NCBI GenBank assembly: GCA_018658715.1
Contig: JABHUQ010000101.1
Coordinates: 26,128-90,127 of the forward strand
DNA from: Fidelibacterota bacterium
GTDB taxonomy: Bacteria; Fidelibacterota; Marinisomatia; Marinisomatales; UBA1611
Reading direction: 5' to 3'
DNA length: 64,000 bases
Position numbers and translations under genes: made by a program. Positions 55,405 through 64,000 of the stretch are shown here, piece after piece. The notes beneath the pieces are model-generated. The model was not told the origin of the DNA and did no database searches. It saw nothing but the letters and a program-made list of their open reading frames with translations. How positions within the stretch are numbered: the first letter of the stretch is position 1; each line of letters opens with the position of its first letter.

Positions 55405-56331
55405 GTGACCAAAGGAACACACAATTACTTAGAAGATAAACGCAATGAAGGTATCCTGATATATGTGAATGGCGACATCCTCCCTAGGAATGATGCGACT
55501 ATTTCGGTATTTGACAGCGGATTCCTCTTGGGAGATGGGGTGTGGGAAGGCATCCGTCTTTATAATGGTCATTTGGTGTTTTTAGAAGAACATTTAGATC
55601 GTCTTTACAAAGGCGCTAAACAATTGGCTATTGAAGTTGGGTATAATCCGGAGGAACTCGCAGGTCTCATTTATAAAACACTGGCTGCCAATGGTATGAA
55701 GAGTGGAGTCCATATACGTCTTATTGTTTCCAGGGGATTGAAAAAAACACCTTATCAGCATCCCAACGCCAATGCGGGAAGCAGCACTATTGTTATCATT
55801 CCGGAATATAAGGAAGCAGACAAAAAAACAAATAAAACAGGTATCCGCCTTGTAACCGTTACAACCCGTCGGGGCACGCCAGATTCACAAGATCCACGTC
55901 TTAATACACTGAGCAAACTTAACTGTATTATTGCCTGTATTGAGGCGGATAAGGCTGGCGCTGATGAAGGAATCATGCTGGATGTGAATGGTAATGTTTC
56001 CACGTGTAATTCCACTAATTTTTTTATTGTCCGGGCTGGAGAAGTGTGGACATCTACCGGGCAGCATTGTCTACCGGGTGTAACCCGGCAAGCGATTATT
56101 AATATCTGTAGGGATAATGAAATTCCTGTTTACGAAAAAGATTTCAGGATCGATTCCGTTCTCTCTGCCGATGAGGTTTTTGTCACGGGTACTTTTGCTG
56201 GAGTCATTCCCGCCATTGAAGTTGATGGGCGTGTTATGTCGAACAACATTCGAGGTAGTTTAACCCAGAGACTCCAGAAACTTTATACATCTAAACTAAA
56301 CCGGATGTATCTAAAGACTGGTCCGGCCTAA
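55405..56331 (+). CDS. Class IV aminotransferase-like PLP protein
   Basis: The GTG-started 308-residue protein belongs to the fold-IV group with branched-chain and D-amino acid aminotransferases. It shows IYVNGDILPRNDATISVFDSGFLLGDGVWEG and the PLP lysine in RLNTLSKLNCI. Where most members have a Glu before the NxF loop (VxEGxxSNxF) it reads VSTCNSTNFF, so the residue facing the PLP ring nitrogen may be missing. Its stop overlaps the next start by one base (TAATG). It has higher G+C than neighbouring genes. Activity is uncertain: a branched-chain aminotransferase, D-amino acid aminotransferase or another enzyme. Confidence 0.82.
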   Translation: MTKGTHNYLEDKRNEGILIYVNGDILPRNDATISVFDSGFLLGDGVWEGIRLYNGHLVFLEEHLDRLYKGAKQLAIEVGYNPEELAGLIYKTLAANGMKSGVHIRLIVSRGLKKTPYQHPNANAGSSTIVIIPEYKEADKKTNKTGIRLVTVTTRRGTPDSQDPRLNTLSKLNCIIACIEADKAGADEGIMLDVNGNVSTCNSTNFFIVRAGEVWTSTGQHCLPGVTRQAIINICRDNEIPVYEKDFRIDSVLSADEVFVTGTFAGVIPAIEVDGRVMSNNIRGSLTQRLQKLYTSKLNRMYLKTGPA

Positions 56332-57056
56332 TGTCTGTCTACATTGCCATGTGGTCCGGCCCCCGGAATATTTCTACGGCACTGATGCGTTCTTTTGAAA
56401 ATCGACCGGACTGTTATGTGAGTGACGAACCCTTTTATGCTCATTTTCTACATAAGACTGGAGTTAACCACCCTATGAAGGATGATGTGATTGCTGCGGG
56501 AAATACTAATTGGGACAGAGTGGTTCATGAGATAACGGGCCCTATCCCAAACGGAAAGAATATATGGTATCAAAAGCATATGGCTCAACATAATCTCCCC
56601 GGCTTTGGACTTCAATGGACAGAAAAAGTACAGAATTGTCTTCTCATTCGACATCCAAAAAAAGTAATCCTGTCCTATTCTAAAAAGTATGAAATCAAAT
56701 CTATTCATCAGTTGGGTTACCATCAATTGACAGAGCTCTACCAGATGCTACACCGAAAGAACGGTGAGCCGCCGATCGTTCTTGATTCCGCGGATGTGCT
56801 TTCTAACCCAGAAAGTGTTTTGTCCTTATTTTGTAATAAACTGGGTATCCCGTTCTGCACAGAAATGCTCTCATGGCCGTCAGGATCTCGAAAAACGGAC
56901 GGAATATGGGGACAACATTGGTACAATAATGTAGAAACATCCACTCAGTTTCAGCCTTATAAAGTAAAGAAAGAAGTTCTTCCGCTCAATTATCAGGCGA
57001 TCTATGATGAGTGTATGGGGCATTATCAATTGCTACACACACATCGACTACGTTAG
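56331..57056 (+). CDS. Sulfotransferase-like P-loop protein
   Basis: The 241-residue protein begins YIAMWSGPRNISTALMRSFE, which resembles the PAPS-binding loop of sulfotransferases (SGPRxxST). A later LLIRHPKKVILSY matches the 3'-phosphate-binding strand. It overlaps the aminotransferase-like gene by one base. Some plant proteins annotated as branched-chain aminotransferase-like join a sulfotransferase-like domain to a class IV aminotransferase-like domain, which suggests a shared unknown pathway. The function is not known. Confidence 0.75.
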   Translation: MSVYIAMWSGPRNISTALMRSFENRPDCYVSDEPFYAHFLHKTGVNHPMKDDVIAAGNTNWDRVVHEITGPIPNGKNIWYQKHMAQHNLPGFGLQWTEKVQNCLLIRHPKKVILSYSKKYEIKSIHQLGYHQLTELYQMLHRKNGEPPIVLDSADVLSNPESVLSLFCNKLGIPFCTEMLSWPSGSRKTDGIWGQHWYNNVETSTQFQPYKVKKEVLPLNYQAIYDECMGHYQLLHTHRLR

Positions 57057-57065
57057 GTTATTGCC

Positions 57066-58853
57066 ATGAAAAATAAAACCCCTATATATCTCTGTGTAAT
57101 AATTATTATGGTTCTGGGATATAAAATTACCATGATGGATGATTGGGCATCTAACCAAAACCTTCTTTTTTATAATGGACCGATCATCACCATGGAAGCA
57201 GAAACGCCTTCTGTTGAAGCTGTATATGTCGAAAATGGGATCATTCATTCCGCGGGAAACTATAATGATATTTTACAATCCATCCATCCTGATACAAAAA
57301 TTATCAACTTAGATGGTAAAGCGTTGCTACCGGGTTTCGTTGATAGCCATACCCATCCGGTAATTTCTACTTTCACGCACGGAATGGTGGATCTGAGTGG
57401 ATTTACACATCAAACTTCCAAAGAATTATGGGCGCATTTTGAAAAAAGTGTATCTGAACACGAACCTGGGGAGTGGATTCTGTGTGGTGGTTTTGATCAG
57501 GTTCTGGTTCCTGGCCTGGAACCACCTCATATCAGTTATCTAGATTCCATTGCTCCCCAGAATCCGGTATTGATTGCATCCCAGAGTCTCCACTCCTACT
57601 GGACGAACTCACTAGGATTCAATGCTTCAGGAGTTGATCGAGAAACGCCTAACCCCAGCAATTCAAGTTATTATGAAAGGGATGAAAGTGGTGATCTAAC
57701 AGGTTATATTGCTGAACAGAAAGCCTTTGATCCGCTCAAGGAAGCTATCATACAGGCGTTGGGGAAATCGACCTTAAAAGAAAAAAGTGTAGCGGTAATG
57801 GATGGCTATGCAAAAAATGGATATTCAACCATTACGTCTATGGGCGTAACAACTTCGGATAAGAATGTCATTCGTCTTTATAGGCATCTATCCACAGGAA
57901 AACCTACATTCGCTGATCAGTTGTTGACAGCATTTCGAATACTGCCAAAACGAAAACCTACAGTCAGGAATTTTGTTTTTATACGTTACGATTCATCTCA
58001 CCTTCTCCCGGCGTCTGTAGATAATGGCGATGATTTTTTTAAAATTTTAGGGATTAAATTCTGGTATGATGGTTCCCCTTATACGGGTTCAATGTATATG
58101 GAGTCACCCTATCTGAATACTGATCTCACCAGAAATAAGCTCCATATTCCCAACAACCATTCTGGGGTTTCTCTTCTCACGCAGGAAGAATTGGAGTCGT
58201 TTATAACAAAGTATCAGGATCATGGGTGGCAGATTGCAATCCATTCTCAGGGAGATATCGCCATTAGGGAAATACTGGAATCCTTTGATAAGATAATAAA
58301 TGATAAGGGAATAGCAGATTACAGACATCGCCTAGAACATTGTCTGCTTTTACAGGAAGAATCCATGAAATTAATGGCAGGTCTGAATATACATCCTAGT
58401 TTCCATATCAATCACCTGTATTATTATGGAAAAGCTTTAAAAGAAAATATAATTGGAAAAGAAAGAGCCCGTCAACTGCTTCCCATTAAAGATGCGGATC
58501 AGAATTCGTTGATTTACTCTATTCACGCAGACCAACCCATGTTCCCCGGAGAACCGCTTAGTCTGTTGCAAACTGCTGTAAATCGAAGAACAGAGGGTGG
58601 TGATTTAATTGGAAGTAATAACGCAATATCTGTGATGATGGGGTTGAAAGCGTTGACCATCAATGCGGCGTGGCAGATAAAAATGGAAAAAAAGATTGGA
58701 TCCATCAAAAAAGGGAAATATGCCGACTTTGTCGTTTTGGATCAAAGCCCGTTGACCGTACCCATATCTGAAATACGGAATATCAAAGTCATCCAAACGA
58801 TTATTAATGGGAAAACAGCATATATTCGCCATCCTTCAAGCCAGATAAGATAA
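57066..58853 (+). CDS. Amidohydrolase family protein (YtcJ-like, amidohydrolase 3)
   Basis: The 595-residue protein starts with a hydrophobic anchor or signal segment (about residues 7-20) and then NGPIITMEAETPSVEAVYVENGII. The amidohydrolase fold shows GFVDSHTHPVIS (metal His pair), WQIAIHSQGDIAIREIL, YRHRLEHC and the terminal GKYADFVVLDQSPL. YtcJ-type members have unknown exported or membrane-bound substrates. It is 9 bases downstream of the sulfotransferase-like gene and completes a three-gene cluster with the same raised G+C. Confidence 0.85.
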   Translation: MKNKTPIYLCVIIIMVLGYKITMMDDWASNQNLLFYNGPIITMEAETPSVEAVYVENGIIHSAGNYNDILQSIHPDTKIINLDGKALLPGFVDSHTHPVISTFTHGMVDLSGFTHQTSKELWAHFEKSVSEHEPGEWILCGGFDQVLVPGLEPPHISYLDSIAPQNPVLIASQSLHSYWTNSLGFNASGVDRETPNPSNSSYYERDESGDLTGYIAEQKAFDPLKEAIIQALGKSTLKEKSVAVMDGYAKNGYSTITSMGVTTSDKNVIRLYRHLSTGKPTFADQLLTAFRILPKRKPTVRNFVFIRYDSSHLLPASVDNGDDFFKILGIKFWYDGSPYTGSMYMESPYLNTDLTRNKLHIPNNHSGVSLLTQEELESFITKYQDHGWQIAIHSQGDIAIREILESFDKIINDKGIADYRHRLEHCLLLQEESMKLMAGLNIHPSFHINHLYYYGKALKENIIGKERARQLLPIKDADQNSLIYSIHADQPMFPGEPLSLLQTAVNRRTEGGDLIGSNNAISVMMGLKALTINAAWQIKMEKKIGSIKKGKYADFVVLDQSPLTVPISEIRNIKVIQTIINGKTAYIRHPSSQIR

Positions 58854-59253
58854 AGGAAAATATACCCGCTGGTTTCAGATTCTATAAACCCAGTGAAGTC
58901 TCAATAAAAGCAATCCATCCTATCTTGAGTTAGGCGGTTTATATAGTTTGCGTCAACTCAATTTAATGAAACCTAAAAACGAATTCAAATAACCTATTCA
59001 CTTCAAGTCTAAGTTACATCATCCATCGCGGGTGACATGTTAGCGTTGGTGCTTTAACTGGAGATGATTGTTGATTTATTATGGTATAATGATAAAAATT
59101 AATATTGGTGTAAACCGAAATTTGATCTTTCTAAAAAATATATTGGCTTTACGGGGGTTGCGATGGGTTTTTCGTTTTTCATATGATTCTTTGTAGATTA
59201 TGCAACTCTTACATACATTAAATCTATTACATTATTAACATTTGGAACATTCT
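58854..59253. other. Intergenic region without recognised gene
   Basis: This 400-base gap separates the higher-G+C cluster from the M28 peptidase gene. It has stops in all frames within short distances and no repeat, tRNA or terminator that I can support. A TATAAT at 59085-59090 has no matching -35. G+C falls from cluster-like to host-like values across it, so it may include the boundary of the acquired segment. Confidence 0.5.
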
Positions 59254-61065
59254 ATGAATGAAAAGAAAAAAACATTAATTGCTATGGCCGTTTTGGTCGC
59301 CTTGGGGTATGGATTATTTTTAAAAAATAGCACTGGCCTTTCTGTTGGAAATAGTTCGGACATTACAGAAGAAGAAATTCTAGAACATATTATTTTCTTA
59401 TCTGAAGATAATATGAAAGGGCGTTACCCGGGCACGAGAGAATCTAGGGATGTTATTTCTTATATTGCTAATGAATGGCGTTCTGTCGGGGTAAAGCCGG
59501 CTGGGGATAATGGTTCATATGTTCAACCATTTGATATTGCAGATGGCGTAGAAATTGGTAAAGAAACATCTTTTTCCATCGACGGCGCAGAATTGATTTT
59601 GGGTGTTGACTTTACACCTTTAGCTTTTTCTGGAAATGGTGACTTTTCTTCAAAAGCCCTTTTTGCTGGTTATGGGTTTAATATGGATAAAGAAAAAAAA
59701 TGGAATGATTATGATGGGCTTGATGTGAGTGGAAAGTGGGTAATCGTGATGCGTGGCGGTCCAGAGCAAATTCATCCACATTCTATTTATGCGTCCCATG
59801 CTTCTTTAAATCAGAAAATGATGGTTGCGCGAGATTTTGGTGCAAGTGGTATTATTTTTGTGTCTCAAGAAAGTGATGCCGGGCTGGTGGCTTTTGGGCA
59901 TTCTACAAGCCAATCAAAGGGGAGTATTCCTGCTATTCACCTATCAAACGAAATGGCAAATCAACTTTTTAGGCCACACGGACACTCTATTGCTTCTATC
60001 CAAGAAAAAATGGATACATCCTTAAAGTCTGTTCAGTTTGAAATGAATAATCTTGAATTAAGCGCACATATAGATTTAAAGGAAAAAACTATTCGCGGTG
60101 GAAATGTTGTTGGAATGATTCGAGGCCGAGATAGAGACTTAAGAGACGAATATATTGTTTTGGGCGCACATTTTGATCATTTAGGAATGGGTGGTCATCA
60201 TACTGGGTCTAGAAAAAAAGATACAACAGCTGTTCACAATGGCGCAGATGATAATGCGTCTGGAACAGCGGGTATATTAGAGTTGAGCCAAAAACTTTTT
60301 GCTCATCGTAATAAATTAAAAAGAAGTGTTCTTTTTATCGCGTTTGATGCAGAAGAAAAAGGGTTGTTGGGGTCGAAACATTTTATCGAAAACCCTACCG
60401 TTTCAAAAGAAAATATTGTTGCCATGCTTAATCTAGACATGGTTGGGCGCCTTGATGATTCAACGCTGAATGTGGGCGCAATAGGAACTTCTCCTTTTTT
60501 TGAACCCCTTATTGATAGCTTAGCAAATGATATTGAGATGGCTATTGGGAAATCATTTTCTGGGTATGGGCCAAGTGACCATGCAAGTTTTTATGTTAAT
60601 GATATTCCTGTACTTTTTTTCTTTTCTGGCTTTCACCACCAATATCATTTACCTGAAGATGATTGGACTTTGATTAACGCAAAAGGGGAAAAAGATATTT
60701 TAAATTTTGTGTATGATGTTTCTATAGCTTTAAATCGAGTGAGCGAGCGACCTTTGTTTACAGAAGCTGGCCCTAAAGAACCGCCAAAAAGAAGAAGAAC
60801 CGGAGGGGTAACGCTTGGTATTATCCCGGCTTATGGGGGTGGAAGTTCGGATGAAGGAATGGCTATAGACGGTGTTAGCACAAAAGACGGCCCGGCTGGA
60901 AAAGCTGGCATGAAAAAAGGTGACGTATTAATTGAAATTAATGGGAAAAAACTACTTAATATTCATGAATATATGGGAAGAATGGGAGAATTGAAAAAGG
61001 GACAAAAAATTACAGTTAAGGTATTACGTCATGGTAAAACATTAACACTTGATGTCCAGTTGTAA
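59254..61065 (+). CDS. M28 family zinc peptidase with PA-like insert and C-terminal PDZ domain
   Basis: The ATG at 59254 gives a lysine-rich start and hydrophobic anchor (about residues 7-24). An upstream TTG at 59242 is the alternative. The M28 zinc site is complete: LGAHFDHLGMGG, HNGADDNASGTAG, FDAEEKGLLGSKHF, LNLDMVGRL and GPSDHASFYVNDIPVLFF, with a final FHHQYH. A PA-like insert (WVIVMRGGPEQIHPHS) precedes it. A PDZ domain closes the 603-residue protein (GPAGKAGMKKGDVLIEINGKK). It is predicted to be a periplasmic aminopeptidase. Confidence 0.92.
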   Translation: MNEKKKTLIAMAVLVALGYGLFLKNSTGLSVGNSSDITEEEILEHIIFLSEDNMKGRYPGTRESRDVISYIANEWRSVGVKPAGDNGSYVQPFDIADGVEIGKETSFSIDGAELILGVDFTPLAFSGNGDFSSKALFAGYGFNMDKEKKWNDYDGLDVSGKWVIVMRGGPEQIHPHSIYASHASLNQKMMVARDFGASGIIFVSQESDAGLVAFGHSTSQSKGSIPAIHLSNEMANQLFRPHGHSIASIQEKMDTSLKSVQFEMNNLELSAHIDLKEKTIRGGNVVGMIRGRDRDLRDEYIVLGAHFDHLGMGGHHTGSRKKDTTAVHNGADDNASGTAGILELSQKLFAHRNKLKRSVLFIAFDAEEKGLLGSKHFIENPTVSKENIVAMLNLDMVGRLDDSTLNVGAIGTSPFFEPLIDSLANDIEMAIGKSFSGYGPSDHASFYVNDIPVLFFFSGFHHQYHLPEDDWTLINAKGEKDILNFVYDVSIALNRVSERPLFTEAGPKEPPKRRRTGGVTLGIIPAYGGGSSDEGMAIDGVSTKDGPAGKAGMKKGDVLIEINGKKLLNIHEYMGRMGELKKGQKITVKVLRHGKTLTLDVQL

Positions 61066-61097
61066 GTAGAAATAACTCTTAAGTTGGTTTGAAAAAC

Positions 61098-61144
61098 ATC
61101 TCTTCGATTTATTATTAGATTATTTTAGAAGAGATATTTTTTTT
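61098..61144 (+). terminator. Terminator after the M28 peptidase gene
   Basis: ATCTCTTC (61098-61105) pairs perfectly with GAAGAGAT (61128-61135) across a 22-base loop and is followed by eight T residues (61137-61144). Its right half overlaps the 3' end of the convergent gene that stops at 61120. Confidence 0.6.
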
Positions 61145-62031
61145 GAAATTGTATATCCGCTATATTTCATTACCACCAAATAAGACCCAGATGATGTGGG
61201 GTTTCCAAATGCATCACTTCCGTTCCAATTAACTATATGAGACCCTGATGGCATTTGTTTCTGCAAAAGATTGGTTATCCATTTTCCTGAAAGATCATAT
61301 ATACTAATACTTATATGCCCTGGACTTGATACACTAATCTTCATTTGTGTTGAATTGTTAAAGGGATTGGGATATGCAGAATATAAAGTTGGTTTTTCTG
61401 GAATAGGCATTATTTCATTTTGGGTGCCAACTTGGATTGGTTCTTCATCTATCATAATATCAAATATGCCATAAAGGTTGTTTCCACTTTCGTCTAGTGG
61501 AATAATAAGTCCTTGGTGATCTTCTTCCCACTGACTATCAATTTGAGAATCTCCTTCAAAATAACATTGAGTTACAAGTTCGCGACCATTGGGGGTTGTA
61601 ATTTTAAAATGAAAATGTTTTGGTCGACCCGCATAATATCCTGGCCAAATTGTTTCAAAGGCATATTCTCCATTTTCATTCGTTATCATTTGACCCCGTA
61701 AATTATAAGGATCTTCATCTGTGTTTCCCGCATCACACTCCATAAATATCGTATAACAACCGCTGTCGTTTGCGTGCCATACATCTACAACGGTATTGGG
61801 GATGGGTGATTCACAATCATTGGCTTTTACTGTTCCGGAAATAAAAATACGCGTTCCAGGTTCATCAGCATTTGCTAATAAGGATCGGTATGGGTGATTC
61901 TCTGTCCAATATGGCCCCAATATATCGTTTTGAGTTAACGGGCAATCTTGGCTTTTTAATAGTGATGTTGGGGTGAAACTGAGAGCGGCTGCACTTATAA
62001 TGCCCTTTTTAATAAAATCTCTTCGTTTCAT
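61120..62031 (-). CDS. Exported intradiol ring-cleavage dioxygenase-like protein with type IX C-terminal domain
   Basis: The 303-residue protein begins KRRDFIKKGIISAAALSF, a twin-arginine-type signal. The dioxygenase fold follows: NDILGPYWTENHPYRS, IPNTVVDVWHANDSGCYT (candidate Tyr ligand) and WPGYYAGRPKHFHFKI with a Tyr and the two-His motif of non-haem Fe(III) enzymes. The C-terminal 85 or so residues form a type IX sorting domain (AYPNPFNNSTQ ... KKISLLK). The combination of twin-arginine export, fitting a metal enzyme folded before export, and surface delivery is unusual. The substrate is unknown, perhaps a catechol-like aromatic. Confidence 0.85.
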   Translation of the reverse strand: MKRRDFIKKGIISAAALSFTPTSLLKSQDCPLTQNDILGPYWTENHPYRSLLANADEPGTRIFISGTVKANDCESPIPNTVVDVWHANDSGCYTIFMECDAGNTDEDPYNLRGQMITNENGEYAFETIWPGYYAGRPKHFHFKITTPNGRELVTQCYFEGDSQIDSQWEEDHQGLIIPLDESGNNLYGIFDIMIDEEPIQVGTQNEIMPIPEKPTLYSAYPNPFNNSTQMKISVSSPGHISISIYDLSGKWITNLLQKQMPSGSHIVNWNGSDAFGNPTSSGSYLVVMKYSGYTISKKISLLK

Positions 62032-62096
62032 AGAAATATCATATACGTCGACTCTTATGTGTCTTTAGTTTGATACGCTAATCTTCATTTTGTTGG

Positions 62097-62140
62097 TTAT
62101 TAAAAGAAAAGGCAATTTGAATTGCCTTTTCTTTTAATAA
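62097..62140. terminator. Bidirectional palindromic terminator
   Basis: The arms 62097-62117 and 62120-62140 are perfect inverted copies around a two-base centre, with core AAAAGGCAATT. Flanking A and T runs make it work on either strand. On the minus strand it follows the large repeat protein that stops at 62151. Confidence 0.88.
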
Positions 62141-62150
62141 GATATTGGAA

Positions 62151-64000
62151 TTACTTCAGCAATATCATTTTTCTCGTTTGCTGAAATTCACCAGCCTCAA
62201 TAATATAAAAATACATCCCCGCCCCAACTGGAGATCCAAATTCATCTAGCGCATCCCATACAACAGATTTGAAGCCCGGATTTTGATGTTCGTTTACAAT
62301 GGTAGATACTTTTCTACCAATAATATCAACTATATGAATTCGAACTTGGGTTGGTTCCGGAAGATCATACCTAATTGTTGTTGTTGGATTGAAAGGGTTT
62401 GGATAGTTCTGATGTAGTGCAAAAACTTCAGGTATTTGATGCCCATCAATTCCCAATGTGCCTACCACTAATGTCATTGGTGTATTATTATTGCTACCAA
62501 CAACGAATTCGTCAGTATCTCTTGCTTCCACCAACCAGAAGTATTGATTATCATCTTCAAGTGTTAAGGTTAGTGACGTATCCTGTACGAGCGCACTGTA
62601 CACATAAGTACTGCTGTCGTCCCAGTTGGTTGCATAAACCAATTGATAATGTATATCATCAACCGGATCAGGATCCTGAGTCATATTCCATTTAAACTCA
62701 ACTTCTGTCGCTAGACCTTGAGACTCATTCTGCGGTGAAACCGTTGTAAAGTTCAATGGCGGTTCCGGAAATGCATCTGTATAAAAATGGGATGTGTCAG
62801 ATTGAGACTCACCATCATCTATATCAAATGCAATTACCTGGAATCCATACATAGAGTTATCCATAAGGGCAAAATCTATAGTTACGCCATTACTATCCGT
62901 AGAAATAGATTGCGATTCAGTCCCTCCCACAGCCCACACATCCATTGAGTATGAAACGTGATCCATTGGGTCGGGATCAAATGATCTTGTCCAAAAGAAG
63001 TTTGGTGATAGGTTCGTTTGAATGCTACCATCCAATGGCGCTACTAGAGAAGCCGCACTTGGCGCATCGTTCGCGACATTAATTACAAACATGTCTGGCC
63101 CACCAATATTTTCAGTCATACCGCCGTACATATCAAAAGCGCGTACTCCCCAATGGTAAATGCTATTATCCATTAGGTTTCCAGAAGCAATTGATGTTGA
63201 CTCTGTCTCAAAATGTATATGAGTAGTATCGCTATGTATGTCTATACTATAATGAACTCCATCCATTGGATCCATATCAACGCTGGCTTCCCATTCGAAG
63301 TTGACTTCTTGGGTATTGAGTATTACACCTGAGTCAGGTGATATTAGAGCGAATAGAGACGGGGGTAGGTTTTCAGAATTAATAGTGAAAGACCATGTGT
63401 CTGATATTGTCCCACCTCCATCATTATCAACCGCTTCAATCATCCAGTAATATACTTCATTTTCTTCTAATTCTTCTTCATGAGTATAATAGTTGGTGCT
63501 AACAGTGGCGACCACGTCTTCGGGTGTAAAGTCTGGAGCAATCCCAATATAGACATTATAGCTCTCAATAGAGCGTGTCGCGACTTGGGTGTGATTTATA
63601 GTGGTAACTTTGTCGCTACTTTCACCAACACCAATTTCACCCATAGATTCGCTGTTATCTGGGTCTACAGGTGTATCCCAAGTAAACGTTGGGGTCAAAT
63701 CTGAGACCACTGAATTGTTTTCAGGAACCAATAAAGTAAAATCTCCTGGCGAATCATTAACGGGATTAACTGTAATGCCCATAGTATCCAAAGCTGTTGC
63801 CCCGGATTGATCTGTTGCGACAATAACCAACTCTGTCTCACCTGAAGCATTCGGATGAAAATGAAGAACCAAGTTTGAGCCATTTATTTCAGGGGTCATA
63901 ATTGGAACTTCACCTGAACTGCGGGTCCATGCAAAGCCGCCGCCAGGGCTACCGCCTGCCCAATGATGAACCATTATATCATAATATGCATCTTCATCAA
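62151..64000 (-). CDS. Large exported repeat protein with type IX C-terminal sorting domain, 5' end outside window
   Basis: The frame stays open to the last base of the window (an ATG at 63974 is internal), so only the C-terminal 616 residues are seen. A cadherin/Ig-like unit (LVIVATDQSGATALDTMGITVNPVND) is followed by at least four fibronectin-III/Ig-like units. Each carries a TFTWDTPVDPDN or FFWTRSFDPDPMD type motif with DN..Y.W/G. The end is a classical type IX domain, HQNYPNPFNPTTTIRYDLPEP to TRKMILLK. It is probably a surface adhesin or a cell-envelope repeat protein. A strong terminator lies just after its stop. Confidence 0.88.
   Translation of the reverse strand, partial: DEDAYYDIMVHHWAGGSPGGGFAWTRSSGEVPIMTPEINGSNLVLHFHPNASGETELVIVATDQSGATALDTMGITVNPVNDSPGDFTLLVPENNSVVSDLTPTFTWDTPVDPDNSESMGEIGVGESSDKVTTINHTQVATRSIESYNVYIGIAPDFTPEDVVATVSTNYYTHEEELEENEVYYWMIEAVDNDGGGTISDTWSFTINSENLPPSLFALISPDSGVILNTQEVNFEWEASVDMDPMDGVHYSIDIHSDTTHIHFETESTSIASGNLMDNSIYHWGVRAFDMYGGMTENIGGPDMFVINVANDAPSAASLVAPLDGSIQTNLSPNFFWTRSFDPDPMDHVSYSMDVWAVGGTESQSISTDSNGVTIDFALMDNSMYGFQVIAFDIDDGESQSDTSHFYTDAFPEPPLNFTTVSPQNESQGLATEVEFKWNMTQDPDPVDDIHYQLVYATNWDDSSTYVYSALVQDTSLTLTLEDDNQYFWLVEARDTDEFVVGSNNNTPMTLVVGTLGIDGHQIPEVFALHQNYPNPFNPTTTIRYDLPEPTQVRIHIVDIIGRKVSTIVNEHQNPGFKSVVWDALDEFGSPVGAGMYFYIIEAGEFQQTRKMILLK

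Noticed and set aside
59085..59090. TATAAT box before the M28 peptidase gene
   Set aside because: No -35-like sequence at 16-18 bases upstream, and it lies more than 150 bases before the start.
1..64000. tRNA, rRNA and transposase genes
   Set aside because: None could be recognised by reading; weak cloverleaf-like stretches were not supported.

Overview
The window looks like a compact, AT-rich chromosome segment from a Gram-negative (diderm) marine bacterium of the Fibrobacteres-Chlorobi-Bacteroidetes sphere, most plausibly Candidatus Marinimicrobia (SAR406) or a close relative. The assignment is inferred from four things: LpxK and an outer-membrane TonB/ExbBD system; three secreted proteins ending in type IX-secretion-like C-terminal domains (YPNPFN...LLK); a Bacteroidetes-style three-gene succinate dehydrogenase operon; and many FG-GAP, Ig-like and YwqK repeat proteins. 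No rRNA, tRNA, CRISPR array or insertion sequence was seen.

Layout. 1-1550: acyltransferase and lpxK. 1547-7745: two large exported FG-GAP/Ig-like proteins. 7973-12593: outer-membrane protein, S41 protease, ExbB-ExbD-ExbD-TonB. 12665-15988: sdhCAB. 16082-18104: glutamate-cysteine ligase with a class I amidotransferase. 18224-23374: three repeat proteins. 23558-26260: pyruvate phosphate dikinase. 26392-28191: asparagine synthetase behind a 27-codon leader peptide with 12 Asn codons and an overlapping antiterminator/terminator, a complete ribosome-mediated attenuator. 28201-30969: a TerB-like membrane protein and tryptophanase. 31046-38146: a six-gene operon with its own promoter and terminator, encoding FliG-like, FliF-like, MotB, MotA, a barrel/TPR protein and an Ig-like envelope protein, but no flagellar export, rod, hook or filament gene. 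38198-41427: lipoprotein, phenylalanine hydroxylase, Smr protein, RimK and RimB. 41535-46689: aldo/keto reductase, secreted endonuclease I, pyruvate kinase, nucleotide pyrophosphatase-like lipoprotein. 46872-55229: an almost complete cytosine/uracil catabolic cluster. 55405-58853: three genes of visibly higher G+C, probably acquired. 59254-64000: M28 peptidase, exported intradiol dioxygenase-like protein, and a large type IX cargo that runs off the window.

The two most interesting systems are the minimal FliF/FliG/MotA/MotB operon, a candidate rotary motor detached from any flagellum and possibly powering gliding or type IX secretion, and the asparagine leader-peptide attenuator. The pyrimidine cluster can be read in pathway order: cytosine deaminase, permease, PreA, dihydropyrimidinase, beta-ureidopropionase, beta-alanine aminotransferase, semialdehyde dehydrogenase. 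Together with the secreted nuclease and phosphodiesterase it suggests scavenging of nucleic acids.
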